A stretch of 64,000 nucleotides of DNA from Sequoia sempervirens. Taxonomy: Eukaryota; Streptophyta; Pinopsida; Cupressales; Cupressaceae. A program made the position numbers and the translations under genes. Below are positions 12,229-24,742 of this stretch, in pieces. The notes under the pieces are model-generated. The model made no database searches. It had not been told where the DNA came from and was given only the letters and a program-made list of their open reading frames with translations. Position 1 is the stretch's first letter, and each line of letters opens with the position of its first letter. The DNA lies in the NCBI GenBank assembly GCA_007258455.2, contig VDFB02000001.1, positions 17,914,162-17,978,161 of the forward strand. Reading direction: 5' to 3'.

Positions 12229-15200
12229 TGTAACACCCCTCCATTTTGGCTCTTTCATCGGTAGTGTTTTCTTTGTAATGGTTGTGTCTGATTATGCTTT
12301 GACTTTGGAACTAGGTTGCTTTTGATTGCAATTGTTATACAATGTGGATGTTATATTTTGATGTGATGTTATCCTGATATTACTCTTATGACATGTTTCT
12401 GATTAACTTAGAAGATATTTGATTTAACGATGTTTTATGTTGTTGATCATGTTATTGATGTTAGATGCATCAGTTAGTGATATTGTATTGGTGAAGGGTA
12501 CAAGATTGTATCACTCGCTTGTGAGTGCCCTACAATTCTGAGATTTCCTCTTCACGGTTTGATTGATCTATTATGTATATATGCATGTTCGACATGCTCT
12601 TTGTTGTAGGTTGGCAGGTACATGACATCGACTCCATCTGGTTTCCAGGTTTGAGCGTGTCCAATGACCAACAAAAATTAATTGGGAGATAGTAGCTAGG
12701 TTTTCTGTGTCAAGTCGTTACCCTAGTCACCTTGTGTCGTCAGGTTGTAGTCGGGTTTGGTTGTTTCATGTTGCTCTAATCACCTTGGTCTTTAATTAAA
12801 TTCAAGTTAAATGGCTTAGGTTGCTTAATTATTGATTAAATGCTTTTGATTATAATGCTAGGAATGTTGCTTTATTAATTAATTTAATTTAGTTAATAAA
12901 ATAATCTAATATTGAATTAGATTTATTTTATTGATTAATTAAATTAATTATGGAATTGATTAAGTTATTCCTTGAATTAAAAGTGTTAAAAGATTTAAAT
13001 TAATTTGTGTGAAAAGAAGGTTTTAAAATATGTTGAATTCTATTTAGAAATGGGAATTTTGTTTTGAGTGATTTAAAATTCAAAATGTCTTCAAAATGTT
13101 ATAACTTTGGGTGGAAAAGATATTTTTAGGGGAGTTGACTAAAATTGGAAAACATAATTTTTGGAGAAAATAAAATGTGAGGCAAAAGAAAACCCTCTTT
13201 TTGAAGGAAAATTGATTTGTTCATTGTGGGAGCAATTGGGCATGAAATTGCATGGGATCAACTGCATTTGGATAGGAATGGGGAAAGGAAGTGATGGCTG
13301 TGATCTTACGTGCTCTCATTGCTTGTGTGCAAACATCCTCTCATTTGAATTTCTTGCTTGGGAATGGAGGTATTTTATCATTTCTTCATATTTACTTGAT
13401 CTTAAATGGTTTGAATGATTCGAATTGTATTGGTAGTAGGTTAGAATCCTTTCATGTATTTTATTTGAATCAAATTGATAGTGTAGAATTTATTTGAGAA
13501 ATTTTTGAGAAATTTTCCAAATACAAAGTTACCATGCCCAATTTCTAATTAGAGGCTCAAATTGGTGTTTTTATGTTAAAACTGTGTTGCTGGGCACTTT
13601 TGAATCAAAAGGGTATACTTACATTATTATATTTTTGAATTTAAAATTTTAAACTTTTTCATACTTCATCAATGGTGGAACTTGGATATTTGTGAAAATC
13701 GGTTTATAATAAATTAGTGTTTTTATGTTAAAAGTGTGTTGTTGGGCACTTTTGAATCAAAAGGGTATTCTTACATTATTATATTTTTGAATTTTAAATT
13801 TTAAGCTTTTTCTTACTTCATCAATGGTGGAACCTGGATATTTGTGAAAATCAGTTTATAATAAATTAGTGTTTTTATGTTAAAAGTGTGTTGTTGGGCA
13901 CTTTTGAATGAAAAGGGTATTCTTACATTATTATATTTTTGAATTTTAAATTTTAAGCTTTTTCATACCTCATCAATGGTGGAACCTGGATATTTGTGAA
14001 AATTAGACTTTGTTTAAAAGTGGATTTTGAGAATAATATTTCATATTATAATAGGGAATGATAGAAAATGCTTATGAATTCTTTGAATGAGATCATTTTA
14101 GATCTATTCGCTTGTTCAAATTTCTGATTTGTTATTTTAGTGTAAAAATGTTATTTGATTTACTTTTGAGAATTTGCAAAGAATGGTAATCATTTAAATT
14201 GATTACATGCAATGTGTCCTCACGTGACTTGTATTTAAGAAATCCTAATATTAGCTTATTTAGCTGCTTAGAATGTTTTCTAGTGGTGTTTTCATTCATT
14301 CTCGGTGTATGGGCAATATCGTATGATTGTATATTTGTGAGTGTGCTTTGATTGTGTTGGGTTTTGTTCCTTGAGGCTAGGGACTCTTTGATTGTGTTGT
14401 TAATTCGTATTGGGATTGTTGATCATGTAAGTCTTCCAGTTGTGTGTTCTTGAGATGATGTTATGTCTCTTGTGTTTTGTTATTGTCTCTCTTGGATAGT
14501 GCATGAGATATGCTTCAAAAGATACCTGGTTACTATGAACGGGTTGTGTGACCTTATGGTTTAAGGTTGAGTCTTGTTATCAGTTCTTTATGTGGGCTGT
14601 CATTATGTTAGTCAACCTTGTGTTAGTCTTGGGTAGTGCATGCTTTGGATTCAGTTTTGGACATCCGTAGTGATGTGTTACCTGTTGAGGTGTATTGATT
14701 ATTTGTGATAAGTGTTAGTGCATTGTTTACCCTTGGCATGTGGTTGAGTTATGTGTTGTCAGTAGGAGAGTGGCCCTTTGTGGGCGTCCAACACCCAAAG
14801 AGGTGTCAGGGTAACTCACTTAGAGTTTAATCAAGTGATAATCTAAGAGAATTAATGGGGAACTTCACACTAATAAAGTTAAAGAATGCCTCTCTCATGG
14901 AACATGCATTGTTAAGACTCGAGATGAGATGAGACACATAGTTTTGCATGAGGGTCCGGCGCCGGTAGAGGCAAGCCAAGGTAACCCATGATGGGGGTCC
15001 GGTAGCCTAGGAAGGTTGAGCGAGGGTAACACATGGCAATTTATGTATGACAGTCTCCCTACGTCAATAGTTAGTCAGTTATTGTGTGTTGTACAATCAT
15101 GTACTTGTTCTATGTAACCTGGAAGCAACGTATTGTCTTGTGAGTTTTCGTACTGTGTTAAGTGATGTTGGTATTTGAGTCAGTTCAGTTATGTTTAGCC

Positions 15201-15786
15201 TTTGTCTAGAGGTAGTTGGTCTTGACCTAAAATCCTTGTTACTATCTCCTAGCACGAAGGGAGTGGGGCCTTTGGGTTCCATGTGGTCGGGTGGCATCCA
15301 TTCTTTTCCGTTGGCTCTCCTTCTTGATCGTGTGGTCGTGATTTCCAATTGGAGAGCTTGTTGGATGCTGTTGCTTTTCTAGCTTCATTCTTTTCAGTTG
15401 ATCTTCATTTTATTACCCCTCATTTTTTATCGAGGTGGAATTTGTAAATTGTAATCATGATTATTGGATTTGTCTCATTCGGGGAATGAGTGTTGTAATC
15501 TTATTGTTTAAATGTTGTTAATTGGAATCTTGAGGTATTTATTTTCCTTGTTGTAATTTATCTTGTATGGGATGTATGTAATCTTAATTTTGTAAGTGAT
15601 TAATGTTTTGGTTTCTTTTGATGTTAATTGTTGTTTGGGTTTTAATGTAATCTTTGTCTCGTGGCCTTAGAGGTTGTTGGCAATGTGTATTCGTCTTACA
15701 TGTTATTTGTACTTAAACAAAAAAAAATTGGCACGTTTAAGTAGTGAATTGCAACTTCCTCTAGGGTTGCGTGGCGGGGCATTACA
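12229..15786 (+). repeat. 5' LTR of the LARD-like element
   Basis: 3558 bp, TGTAACACC...GGGCATTACA. It is nearly collinear with 17309-20862. It contains an AT-rich inverted repeat around 12890-12945 and three tandem 152-bp units. ORF pairs that recur at the same offset in both LTRs (13161-13418 and 18239-18496) are LTR sequence without protein features and are not called genes. Confidence 0.92.
13565..14020 (+). repeat. 152-bp tandem repeat, three units, in the 5' LTR
   Basis: Units start at 13565, 13717 and 13869 with GTGTTTTTATGTTAAAA and include TTGGGCACTTTTGAATCAAA and a CATCAATGGTGGAAC segment. Units differ by a few substitutions. The same three-unit array is in the 3' LTR. Confidence 0.9.
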
Positions 15787-15788
15787 CA

Positions 15789-15806
15789 TGGTATCAGAGC
15801 CTAGGT
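15789..15806 (+). other. Primer-binding site, Met-initiator tRNA type
   Basis: TGGTATCAGAGCCTAGGT begins two bases after the 5' LTR. This is a longer match to the initiator tRNA-Met type than the other elements show. Confidence 0.92.
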
Positions 15807-17292
15807 TTAAACAATGGGAACTCTGGGATTATGTTGGACCCATTATGTTGTAAGTTGTGTAGGTTTATACTCTGGGTACTATGAGCCCATTGTATTGACC
15901 TAGTTGTTTTTCACTTTCGTGTTGTTTTCCTTTTGGGTTGATTTCTCTTGTTTTCCCAAAAGTTGTCGTTAAGTGGTATAGGTCCAATGGTACAGGAAAC
16001 TAGTGGAAAGGATAGGATCCTCGGTGTAGTGCGCAATGCACCGATATCCTTCCTATTGAAAGAATGCATTATGGACGATTGTGTAGTGTGTGATTTTGAT
16101 GTGTTGTGTGTGGTGGACGACAATCAGTTTTGTTGTTGTTTCCACCCTTGCATGTCTTTGGTTGAATGCTTTTGTGAGGATTAGGCTCACAAGCCTACCA
16201 AGAGGTGTGTTCTTTTTGGCTTCCTTCTTGTTGCTTGGCTTTTTCATTGTGTAAAGGGTTGAGACCCTTGAGTGGTTCTTGAGTGTGGTTGTAGTGTATT
16301 TCTTGGGTGTGTTCCAAGTGCTTGTGGGGGCGAGATAGTCATAGGACCTCTTGCCTTGAGTGCCTTAGTATGGCATTTTTAAGGGTGGAATTTCCCAACC
16401 TTGTCTTGTGTCGTGGAGGAATGATGCTCATGTCTTGGAAGTTTTGTTTGACCTTGAGGGTGCCAAGGAGTTCCTTGGGTGTGGATTCTCTTTTGGAGTT
16501 TTGTTGTTTCCTTCTCCATGCGAGCATCTAATGCATGTTTTCTTGTGCTTTGCCTCATTGTGCAAGTGATTGCGTGATTGACCCCTATGTGGTTTTGAAG
16601 TTTCTTTTGCATGTATATTTTATTTAGATTATAAATATGGTAATGAAAATGATTGATCATGTTGTTAGTTCATAGATTTTGTGCAGGCTCTCTTTTGATC
16701 AATGCACTTGTGTGAAAGTGATTGTATGATGATGAGACCATGTTTGCAATAGTGCTTATGTTAGAATTGTAAATTCTTCTCTCTCCTTCCCTCTCTTCTC
16801 ATTGGTTTAACAAAGATGACTACCCTTGAGTGTGTGGAGTATTGAAAACCCATAGTATGTGGTATCTTATGAGAAAATGTTTATGTATTCATGAAGGTTT
16901 GTTTCCTAGATCAAACCTTGGGTAAAGGACCTAAGTCCCCAAGTTGCATTCATAATCATGGAAAATGTATAATCTGAATAGGGAATCATTTTGTAGTAAG
17001 TAAAATTTTAGAGAAAGAAAAGGATTAGTGAAACCATTGCATGTAAATGATAATTGCATAATAGGTGCATCTTGTTGGTGAGGCCTATAGTCCCCAACTT
17101 TATTGTTAAATTTTAAGAAACCATGTAGATGATAAATTATTGTACCTAGATTCAAAATGCAAAGTGTTGAATGAATGAAGTGATAAGGTCGCACACCTTG
17201 GCTTGAGTAAACTTTGTAATGTTATCACACTATATGTGATTGTATGGAGTTTGTGCTAGGGGTATTTGCAGGCTTCTAGGAGTAAGCCTAAC
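15807..17292 (+). other. Non-coding interior of the LARD-like element
   Basis: About 1.5 kb without gag or pol motifs. ORFs on both strands (for example 15948-16184) are under 100 residues and have no zinc knuckle, protease, polymerase or integrase signature. It presumably holds packaging and priming signals only. Confidence 0.8.
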
Positions 17293-17308
17293 CCTAGGGG
17301 GGGAGGAT
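17293..17308 (+). other. Polypurine tract
   Basis: CTAGGGGGGGAGGA abuts the 3' LTR start TGTAACACC. Confidence 0.9.
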
Positions 17309-20300
17309 GTAACACCCCTCCATTTTGGCTCTTTGATCGGTAGTGTTTTCTTTGTAATGGTTGTCTGATTATGCTTTGACTTTGGAACTAGGTTGCTTTT
17401 GATTGCAATTGTTATACAATGTGGATGTTATATTCTGATGTGATGTTATCCTGATGTTACCCTTATGGCATGTTTTGGATTAACTTAGAAGATATTTGAT
17501 TTAATGATGTTTTATGTTGTTGATCATGTTATTGATGTTAGATGCGTCAGTTAGTGATATTGTATTGGTGAAGGGGACAAGATTGTATCACTCGCTTGCG
17601 AGTGCCCTACGATTCTGAGATTTCCTCTTCACGGTTTGGTTGATCATATTATGTATATATGCATGTTCGACATGCTCTTTGTTGCAGGTTGGCAGGTACA
17701 TGACATCGACTCCTTCTGGTTTCCAGGTTTGAGCATGTCCATTGACCAACAGAAATTAATTGGGAGATAGTAGCTAGGTTTTCTGTGTCAAGTCGTTACC
17801 CTAGTCACCTTGTGTCGTCAGGTTGTAGTCAGGTTTGGTTGTTTCATGTTGCTCTGATCACCTTGGTCTTTAATTAAATTCAAGTTAAATGGCTTAGGTT
17901 GCTTAATTATTGATTAAATGCTTTTGATTATAATGCTAGGAATGTTGCTTTATTAATTAATTTAATTTAGTTAATAAAATAATCTAATATTGAATTAGAT
18001 TTATTTTATTGATTAATTAAATTAATTGTGGAATTGATTAAGTTATTCCTTGAATTAAAAGTGTTAAAAGATTTAAATTAATTTGTGTGAAAAGAAGGTT
18101 TTAAAATATGTTGAATTCTATTTAGAAATGGGAATTTTGTTTTGAGTGATTTAAAATTCAAAATGTCTTCAAAATGCTATAACTTTGGGTGGAAAAGATA
18201 TTTTTAGGGGAGTTGACTAAAATTGGAAAACATAATTTTTGGAGAAAAAAAAATGTGAGGGAAAAGAAAACCCTCTTTTTGAAGGAAAATTGATTTGTTC
18301 ATTGTGGGAGCAATTGGGCATGAAATTGCATGGGATCAACTGCATTTGGATAGGAATGGGGAAAGGAAGTGATGGCTGCGATCTTACGTGCTCTCGTTGC
18401 TTGTGTGCAAACATCCTCTCATTTGAATTTCTTGCTTGGGAATGGAGGTATTTTATCATTTCTTCATATTTACTTGATCTTAAATGGTTTGAATGATTCT
18501 AATTGTATTGGTAGTAGGTTAGAATCCTTTCATGTATTTTATTTGAATCAAATTGATAGTGTAGAATTTATTTGAGAAATTTTTGAGAATTTTTCCAAAT
18601 ACAAGGTTACCATGCCCAATTTTTAATTAGAGGCTCAAATTGGTGTTTTTATGTTAAAACTGTGTTGTTGGGCACTTTTGAATCAAAAGGGTATACTTAC
18701 ATTATCATATTTTTGAATTTTAAATTTTAAGCTTTTTCATACTTCATCAATGGTGGAACATGAATATTTGTGAAAATCGGTTTATAATAAATTAGTGTTT
18801 TTATGTTAAAAGTGTGTTGTTGGGCACTTTTGAATCAAAAGGGTATTCTTACATTATTATATTTTTGAATTTTAAATTTTAATCTTTTTCATACTTCATC
18901 AATGGTGGAACCTGGATATTTGTGAAAATTGGTTTATAATAAATTAGTGTTTTTATGTTTAAAGTGTGTTGTTGGGCACTTTTGAATCAAAAGGGTATTC
19001 TTACATTATTATATTTTTGAATTTTAAATTTTAAGCTTTTTCATACCTCATCAATGGTGGAACCTGGATATTTGTGAAAATTAGACTTTGTTTAAAAGTG
19101 GATTTTGAGAATAATATTTCATATTATAATAGGGAATGATAGAAAATGCTTATGAATTCTTTGAATGAGATCATTTTAGATCTATTCGCTTGTTCAAATT
19201 TTTGATTTGTTATTTTAGTGTAAAAATGTGATTTGATTTACTTTTGAGAATTTGCAAAGAATGGTAATCATTTAAATTGATTACATGCAATGTGTCCTCA
19301 CGTGACTTGGATTTAAGAAATCCTAATATTAGCTTATTTAGCTGCTTAGAATGTTTTCTAGTGGTGTTTTCATTCATTCTCGGTGTATGGGCAATATCGT
19401 ATGACTGTATATTTGTGAGTGTGCTTTGATTGTGCTGGGTTTTGTTCCTTGAGGCTAGGGACTCTTTGATTGTGTTGTTAATTCGTATTGGGCTTGTTGA
19501 TCATGTAAGTCTTCCAGTTGTGTGTTCTTGAGATGATGTTAGGTCTCTTGTGTTTTGTTATTGTCTCTCTTGGGTAGTGCATGAGATATGCTTCAAAAAA
19601 TACCTGGTTACTATGAACGGGTTGTGTGACCTTATGGTTTAAGGTTGAGTCTTGTTATCAGTTCTTTATGTGGGCTATCATTATGTTAGTCAACCTTGTG
19701 TTAGTCTTGGGTAGTGCATGCTTTGGATTCAGTTTTGGACATCCGTAGTGATGTGTTACCTGTTGAGGTGTATTGATTATTTGTGATAAGTGTTAGTGCA
19801 TTGTCTACCCTTGGCATGTGGTTGAGTTGTGTTGTCAGTAGGAGAGTGGCCCTTTGTGGGGGTCTGACGCCCAAAGAGGTGTCAGGGTAACTCACTTAGA
19901 GTTTAATCAAGTGATAATCTAAGAGAATTAATGGGGAACTTCACACTAATAAAGTTAAAGAATGCCTCTCTCATGGAACATGCATTGTTAAGACTCGAGA
20001 TGAGATGAGACACATAGTTTTGCATGAGGGTCCGGCGCTGGTAGAGGCAAGCCAGGGTAACCCATGATGGGGGTCCGGTAGCCTAGGAAGGTTGAGCTAG
20101 GGTAACTCATGGCAATTTATGTATGACAGTCTCCCTACGTCAACAGTTAGTCAGTTATTGTGTGTTGTACAATCGTGTACTTGTTCTATGTAACCTGGAA
20201 GCAAGGTATTGTCTTGTGAGTTTTCGTACTGTGTTAAGTGATGTTGGTATTTGAGTCAGTTCATTTATGTTTAGCCTTTGTCTAGAGGTAGTTGGTCTTG

Positions 20301-20862
20301 ACCTAAAATCCTTGTTACTATCTCCTAGCACGGAGGGAGTGGGGCCTTTGGGTTCCACGTGGTCGGGTGGCATGCATTCTTTTCTGTTGGCTCTCCTTCT
20401 TGATCGTGTGGTCGTGATTTCTAATTGGAGAGCTCGTTGGATGTTGTTGCTTTTCTATCTTCGTTCTTTTCAGTTGATCTTTATTTTATTACCCCTCATT
20501 TGTTATCAAGGTGGAATTTGTAAATCGTAATCATGATTATTGGATTTACCTCATTCGGGGAATGAGTGTTGTAATCTTATTGTTTAAATGTTGTTAATTG
20601 GAATCTTGAGGTATTTATTTTCCTTGTAATTTATCTTGTATGGGATGTATGTAATCTTAATTTTGTAAGTGATTTTAATGTTTTGGTTTCTTTTGATGTT
20701 AATTGTTGTTTGGATTTTAATGTAATCTTTGTCTCGTGGCCTTAGAGGTTGTTGGCAATGTGTATTCGTCTTACATGTTATTTGTACTTAAACAAAAAAA
20801 TTTTTGGCACATTTAAGTAGTGAATTGCAACTTCCTCTAGGGTTGCGTGGCGGGGCATTACA
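17309..20862 (+). repeat. 3' LTR of the LARD-like element
   Basis: 3554 bp, TGTAACACC...GGGCATTACA, followed at once by the AAATG duplication. It matches 12229-15786 with scattered single-base changes, for example near 17334, 17360 and 17450. Confidence 0.92.
18643..19098 (+). repeat. 152-bp tandem repeat, three units, in the 3' LTR
   Basis: Units start at 18643, 18795 and 18947. Spacing and order are the same as in the 5' LTR. Confidence 0.9.
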
Positions 20863-20867
20863 AAATG

Positions 20868-21778
20868 ACCCTAATGAAATTAAAATTATTCATGCTCACA
20901 CAACTCCTAATGTATTTCCTCCTCATGATGTTGACATCATTGGAGAAGATGATGCTAGCATGAGTGAATTCTTAAATGATTTCCTTGAACAACCTTGAGT
21001 CTAATGCATCCTTTTATCCTTCAATGAAACAAACAACACAACTTGAGATGTTTGATATTTTACATCCTACAACTATGTCACAAGTTGAACCTATGTTCCC
21101 TACCATAGGTGAACCTAGCACCTCTAAACAAGAGAACATTCAATCATCCTATGTCAACAAAGTAACCAACACATCAATCAACCTTGAAGAAACATATGAC
21201 AAAGGATTCACAATCTTATGCAAACAACGATGTGATACAACAAGTGAACATAGAATTCATCAAGTCCTAGAGAAAATACCAAATGAAGAAGCCAAAGGTT
21301 TAGGATATCAAGATCCCCCTCACAACATAAGAGCTCCTAAATAATACCTGAGGCTTTGTAGTGATGCTGCAATAATCTTAGATCCTCTTGATATAAATGT
21401 CCTCCTTCCTAAAGATCAACCCATACCTCTTAAGGATAAATATAATAAAGAAAAGATCATCTCGGGACTTCCTACCCTAATTTCATCTAGAGAATTAAGT
21501 GAATCTAGCAAGTGCAAGAGGCCTTACAAGTTAAAGAAAATAAAGTTCCCTTGTTTGCCACCTAAAAGTGAAAGGAAACTACATTTTCTTCTAAACAAAG
21601 AACTCATAACCTTACCACCAATGAAATATAGGTTCATACTATATCCTAAAGATGTAAATATTCCAAATTATTGATACCACATAACTCTTGGACATAGTAC
21701 TAATTATTGTCATGCATTCAAATTAGTATTGAGAAAATCTCACTTTGATGGAAATGATTTCCATCGAGTGATTGCATA
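20868..21778 (+). pseudogene. Decayed polyprotein remnant of the plus-strand family F relative
   Basis: Coding-like sequence resumes right after the nested element. The first frame runs to TGA near 20998. A shifted frame then runs from about 20976 to 21344, with acidic text and EEAKGLGYQD, which resembles the end of a G-patch-like segment. A further in-frame stretch (21345-21776) includes LPPMKYRF and then YHITLGHSTNYC. In that motif an expected Cys codon is TGA (21672-21674), leaving a broken Y(C)-x-H-x4-GH-x-T-x2-C element of the kind seen in plant gypsy gag-pol proteins. No protease or polymerase motif is present. The frameshift and stops make it non-functional. Confidence 0.6.
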
Positions 21779-23296
21779 ACATACACCCCTCTTGCTCCTT
21801 GCCATGTAATAGTTGTAGAATCTTAAACCATTCTCACTATTACATGTTTTACACTTATCGTATATCATTTTCTCTAATGCAAGGAGCTAATTTTCCTCAC
21901 TTACCTCGGCTCATTCTTTTCTTGCACAAAGTGGGGCCAAGAATTTGATTTCCTTGTCCTGGTAATGCATTTGTCGTTGTCCCTTTGGCTAGTTTCCCGC
22001 CTTTCATTTATACTAACCGAGATTGGGAGTTGAATGACCTATTTTAGGTTGGATCGCCTATGCCTTACTAGTCTTTTTCCTTTTCATTTTTCTTTTTCTT
22101 TGATTGCATGTGTGTAATGTGATCCCCTATGATGTTTTATTTGATGTTCCTCTCTCTTTTTGTGCATTCTTCTATATGTACCTTCATTCTTCTCTATGTT
22201 GTAATGACTTTTCATTTTTGTTGTGTTTTCCTTTTGGGGATGATGCAAGGAATTGAAATATTTGTGTTTCTTCCATGTTGACCCAAAATGATTTTTCTTT
22301 TTTTTTCGCTCTCTTTGTTTCATTCTTACAGTTCTATGTGTATTTGGGGAATGATGACAATTCCATGCTATATGACAACATTGTAGCATAGACATACTGA
22401 CCTTGGATCCACAGACCCCTTGTGTATTTGTGGGGGAAACCCTTCCTTCCTATTTCATGCCATAGCATTCTTTCAAAACATATGACTTGGCATAGGGTTT
22501 TCCGAGGAAAGATCTCATATCTTATGATCAAATAATTTGGCTACTTTAAAGAAATTTCTCATAGTAATGGTGTAGCAGCCACTTTAAAGTGGTGGCATAC
22601 ATAGATGAAATCTTTTGGAAATTTTCATGGCATGATTTTCCTTGTTTCTTGTGATGTTTCCTCTTCTTGGTAGTTTCACTAGGTTTGATGTCGTCCAAAA
22701 GTGTATGATCTTCTGTCACAACATGATGTAAATGAGGCATCCCATGGGTAGTAATCTAACACTTTGGATTGTACTCTCTTGGAGACATTAGGCACAATGC
22801 TTCCTAAGAGGAAGACAATTACATGAACAAAGAAAAATCCCCTTTAGAAATTTTTTTACATGAAATTCAAAAACACTTTACAAAAAGCATTTACATTGTG
22901 GTGCCTTGTTGAAGTCATTAGGAGGATGACTATGGTATGGTATGAAAGGCTAATTCAATTCTCTCATTTTCCACCTCATTGGGATAACTCACCTAGTGGA
23001 CAGACTAGGGTTCAAATACCCCAAAGTGAGCATACATAATTTGGGAAAAAATCACCACGTGAATGACCTGAAGTTCTATGGACCAAGAGTGAGCAGCATA
23101 TGTTATGGACAAACAACCATCGCCTCACATCATCTTGAATCGGTTGTGCTTGATCCTTTGTTTTTATTTATTTTTCTTGGCCTTTGATAGGGTATGATCA
23201 TGTATCTTTGTTATTGTTGCATAATTAAGTGTCTTGGATGTATACTTTAGTGTGAGTTTGACATGGGGTCATCCTCTCACTAAAGTAGGGGCAAAA
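21779..23296 (+). other. 3' non-coding interior of the plus-strand family F relative
   Basis: 1.5 kb with no convincing ORF. The segments near 22540-22600 and 22770-22800 are reverse-complement matches to 48380-48420 and 56320-56590 in the minus-strand copies. A purine-rich tract, AAAGTAGGGGCAAAA, precedes the 3' LTR at about 23282-23296. Confidence 0.65.
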
Positions 23297-24737
23297 TGTA
23301 CTGATGAAAAAAGTTGTCTTTTCCTTGCTTACTTGGATAATTGACATTAAAACTGGACTAATGGTGTCTTGGAATAGTCTTGTAATGCCTTGTACACATT
23401 CACATCATTTTAGGGCCTTTATTTAACTAAAGCATGCTTTAATTTGTCCTTTGCAAATGTGTTGTAACACACTTTCACACTTTTCTATGACTTATTTGCT
23501 TAATTAAGCCTTATGGTCCTCTTTCTAAGTAAAATATGCATAATATATACCTTTTTTAAGTTTGTAAATTGTTTTAAAGCACTTTCACATTTATCTACGT
23601 GTTCCTAATTCATTGTGGTTAATTGTAGTTATTAACCCCCTTTTTTGGCCTTAATTTTGACACCTCTTGAGGATCTCTCCCGACAATGATAAATTAAATA
23701 TCAAATTGTTTCATTGGGAAAAAATTGGTCTTGGTAAGTTGAGCTAGGACCCATTCAACCTTGATGGTGAATGGGTCCTCCCTTAACAGGACCCCCTTTT
23801 CTCAATTGTTCAGGAATGGGTTTTTGGCCCTCTTTCAACTTCCCGAAGCTTGGTGCTGGAAACTTAGCCAGGACCCATTTACCTTTGGTGGAAAATGGGT
23901 CCTCCCCTAATGAGACCCTAATCTTTTAATTTCATTCTAGTAGGAATTTAATTATCTTTCTTTCTAGATTTGGTGTCGGTCTTAGTTCTTTAAATTTCAG
24001 GGTTAATCTCCTAATTTAGTCTAAATAAGGGGTTAATTCACATTGTTTCATCCCAACAAGCTAGCAATTTTGTGTGAATTGATGAGATCAAAAGTAAGAG
24101 CATTAGAGCACTTCAAGAGCATCCATAAGGCATTTCAAGGAAGATTTCAAGTCTTTATTGCAACAATTGAAAGATCATATCGTCATGGCAAGGTTCTAAT
24201 TGCATCATTTCATTTTTATGCTTCATTATTTTATTTCATCATTTGGTTTAATTAACTACAAGGGGTTTGACCGAGGAAAACCCCCATTCACTAACAAATC
24301 AACAATTTTTTGGTCCTTGAGTGAGTGATTGGAGATTTACAGGTTGAAGAGCAAGATTATCAAAGTTGCAAAGTTGTCATTCAAGTTGGAAGAACATGGA
24401 AAGAGCCCTACAGAACTGAATATTGCCTTCTAGAACATGATGACAGGGATTTCAAGAGTGTAGACATCAAGGTACATGATCCTGAAATTAGTTTTCTAAA
24501 ACCCTAAAAGGACCCATCTGTCACTGAAGGCGAATGAGTCCTCCATATCTCAAAAACAACTTTTTGGATAGGTATACAATCTTTTATGCTCTAAAAATAT
24601 TCCTCATAGTTGTTATAATAGTTAGGGTTGATTTTTGGTTGTTATTAGTATCTTCTTTTGCATAATTTGAAGTGATTTGGGCTTGGAAAATAAGTGATCC
24701 ATCTCACATTTTCGATAGATCCTATTTTCCCACATAC
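23297..24737 (+). repeat. 3' LTR of the plus-strand family F relative
   Basis: It starts TGTACTGATGAAAAAAG and ends ...CACATAC; the terminal CA seems lost by small changes. It aligns with 9851-11328, and palindrome copies occur near 23748-23780, 23870-23902 and 24508-24541. Confidence 0.72.
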
Positions 24738-24742
24738 CAATT

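Larger units (their letters stand above)
12229..20862 (+). mobile_element. Non-coding LTR element with giant LTRs (LARD-like)
   Basis: 8634 bp, flanked by a perfect AAATG duplication (12224-12228 and 20863-20867). Each LTR is about 3.56 kb and starts TGTAACACCCC, an LTR start common among Ty3/gypsy elements. The interior is only 1522 bp (15787-17308), with a Met-initiator-type primer-binding site and a purine tract but no protein domain. It is non-autonomous. The two LTRs differ by only scattered changes, so it is among the younger insertions here. It entered the leader or interior of the plus-strand family F relative. Confidence 0.92.
9851..24737 (+). mobile_element. Plus-strand relative of family F, carrying a nested element
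   Basis: LTRs are at 9851-11328 and 23297-24737; the interior is 11329-12228 plus 20863-23296 once the nested element is removed. The LTRs start TGTA and match each other throughout. The flanks are TAATT (9846-9850) and CAATT (24738-24742), a target duplication with one transition. The unbroken site is still visible in the paralogous repeat at about 7735-7750. In reverse complement the interior and LTR share long stretches with the minus-strand family F copies, for example the segment around ATGAGAAATTTCTTTAAAGTAG and the G-rich tract before the 3' LTR. It is diverged and has no polymerase. Confidence 0.78.

Noticed and set aside
13161..13497. ORFs in the giant LTR that recur at 18239-18575
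   Set aside because: They recur only because the two LTRs are copies of each other. They are short, overlap in several frames and show no protein features.
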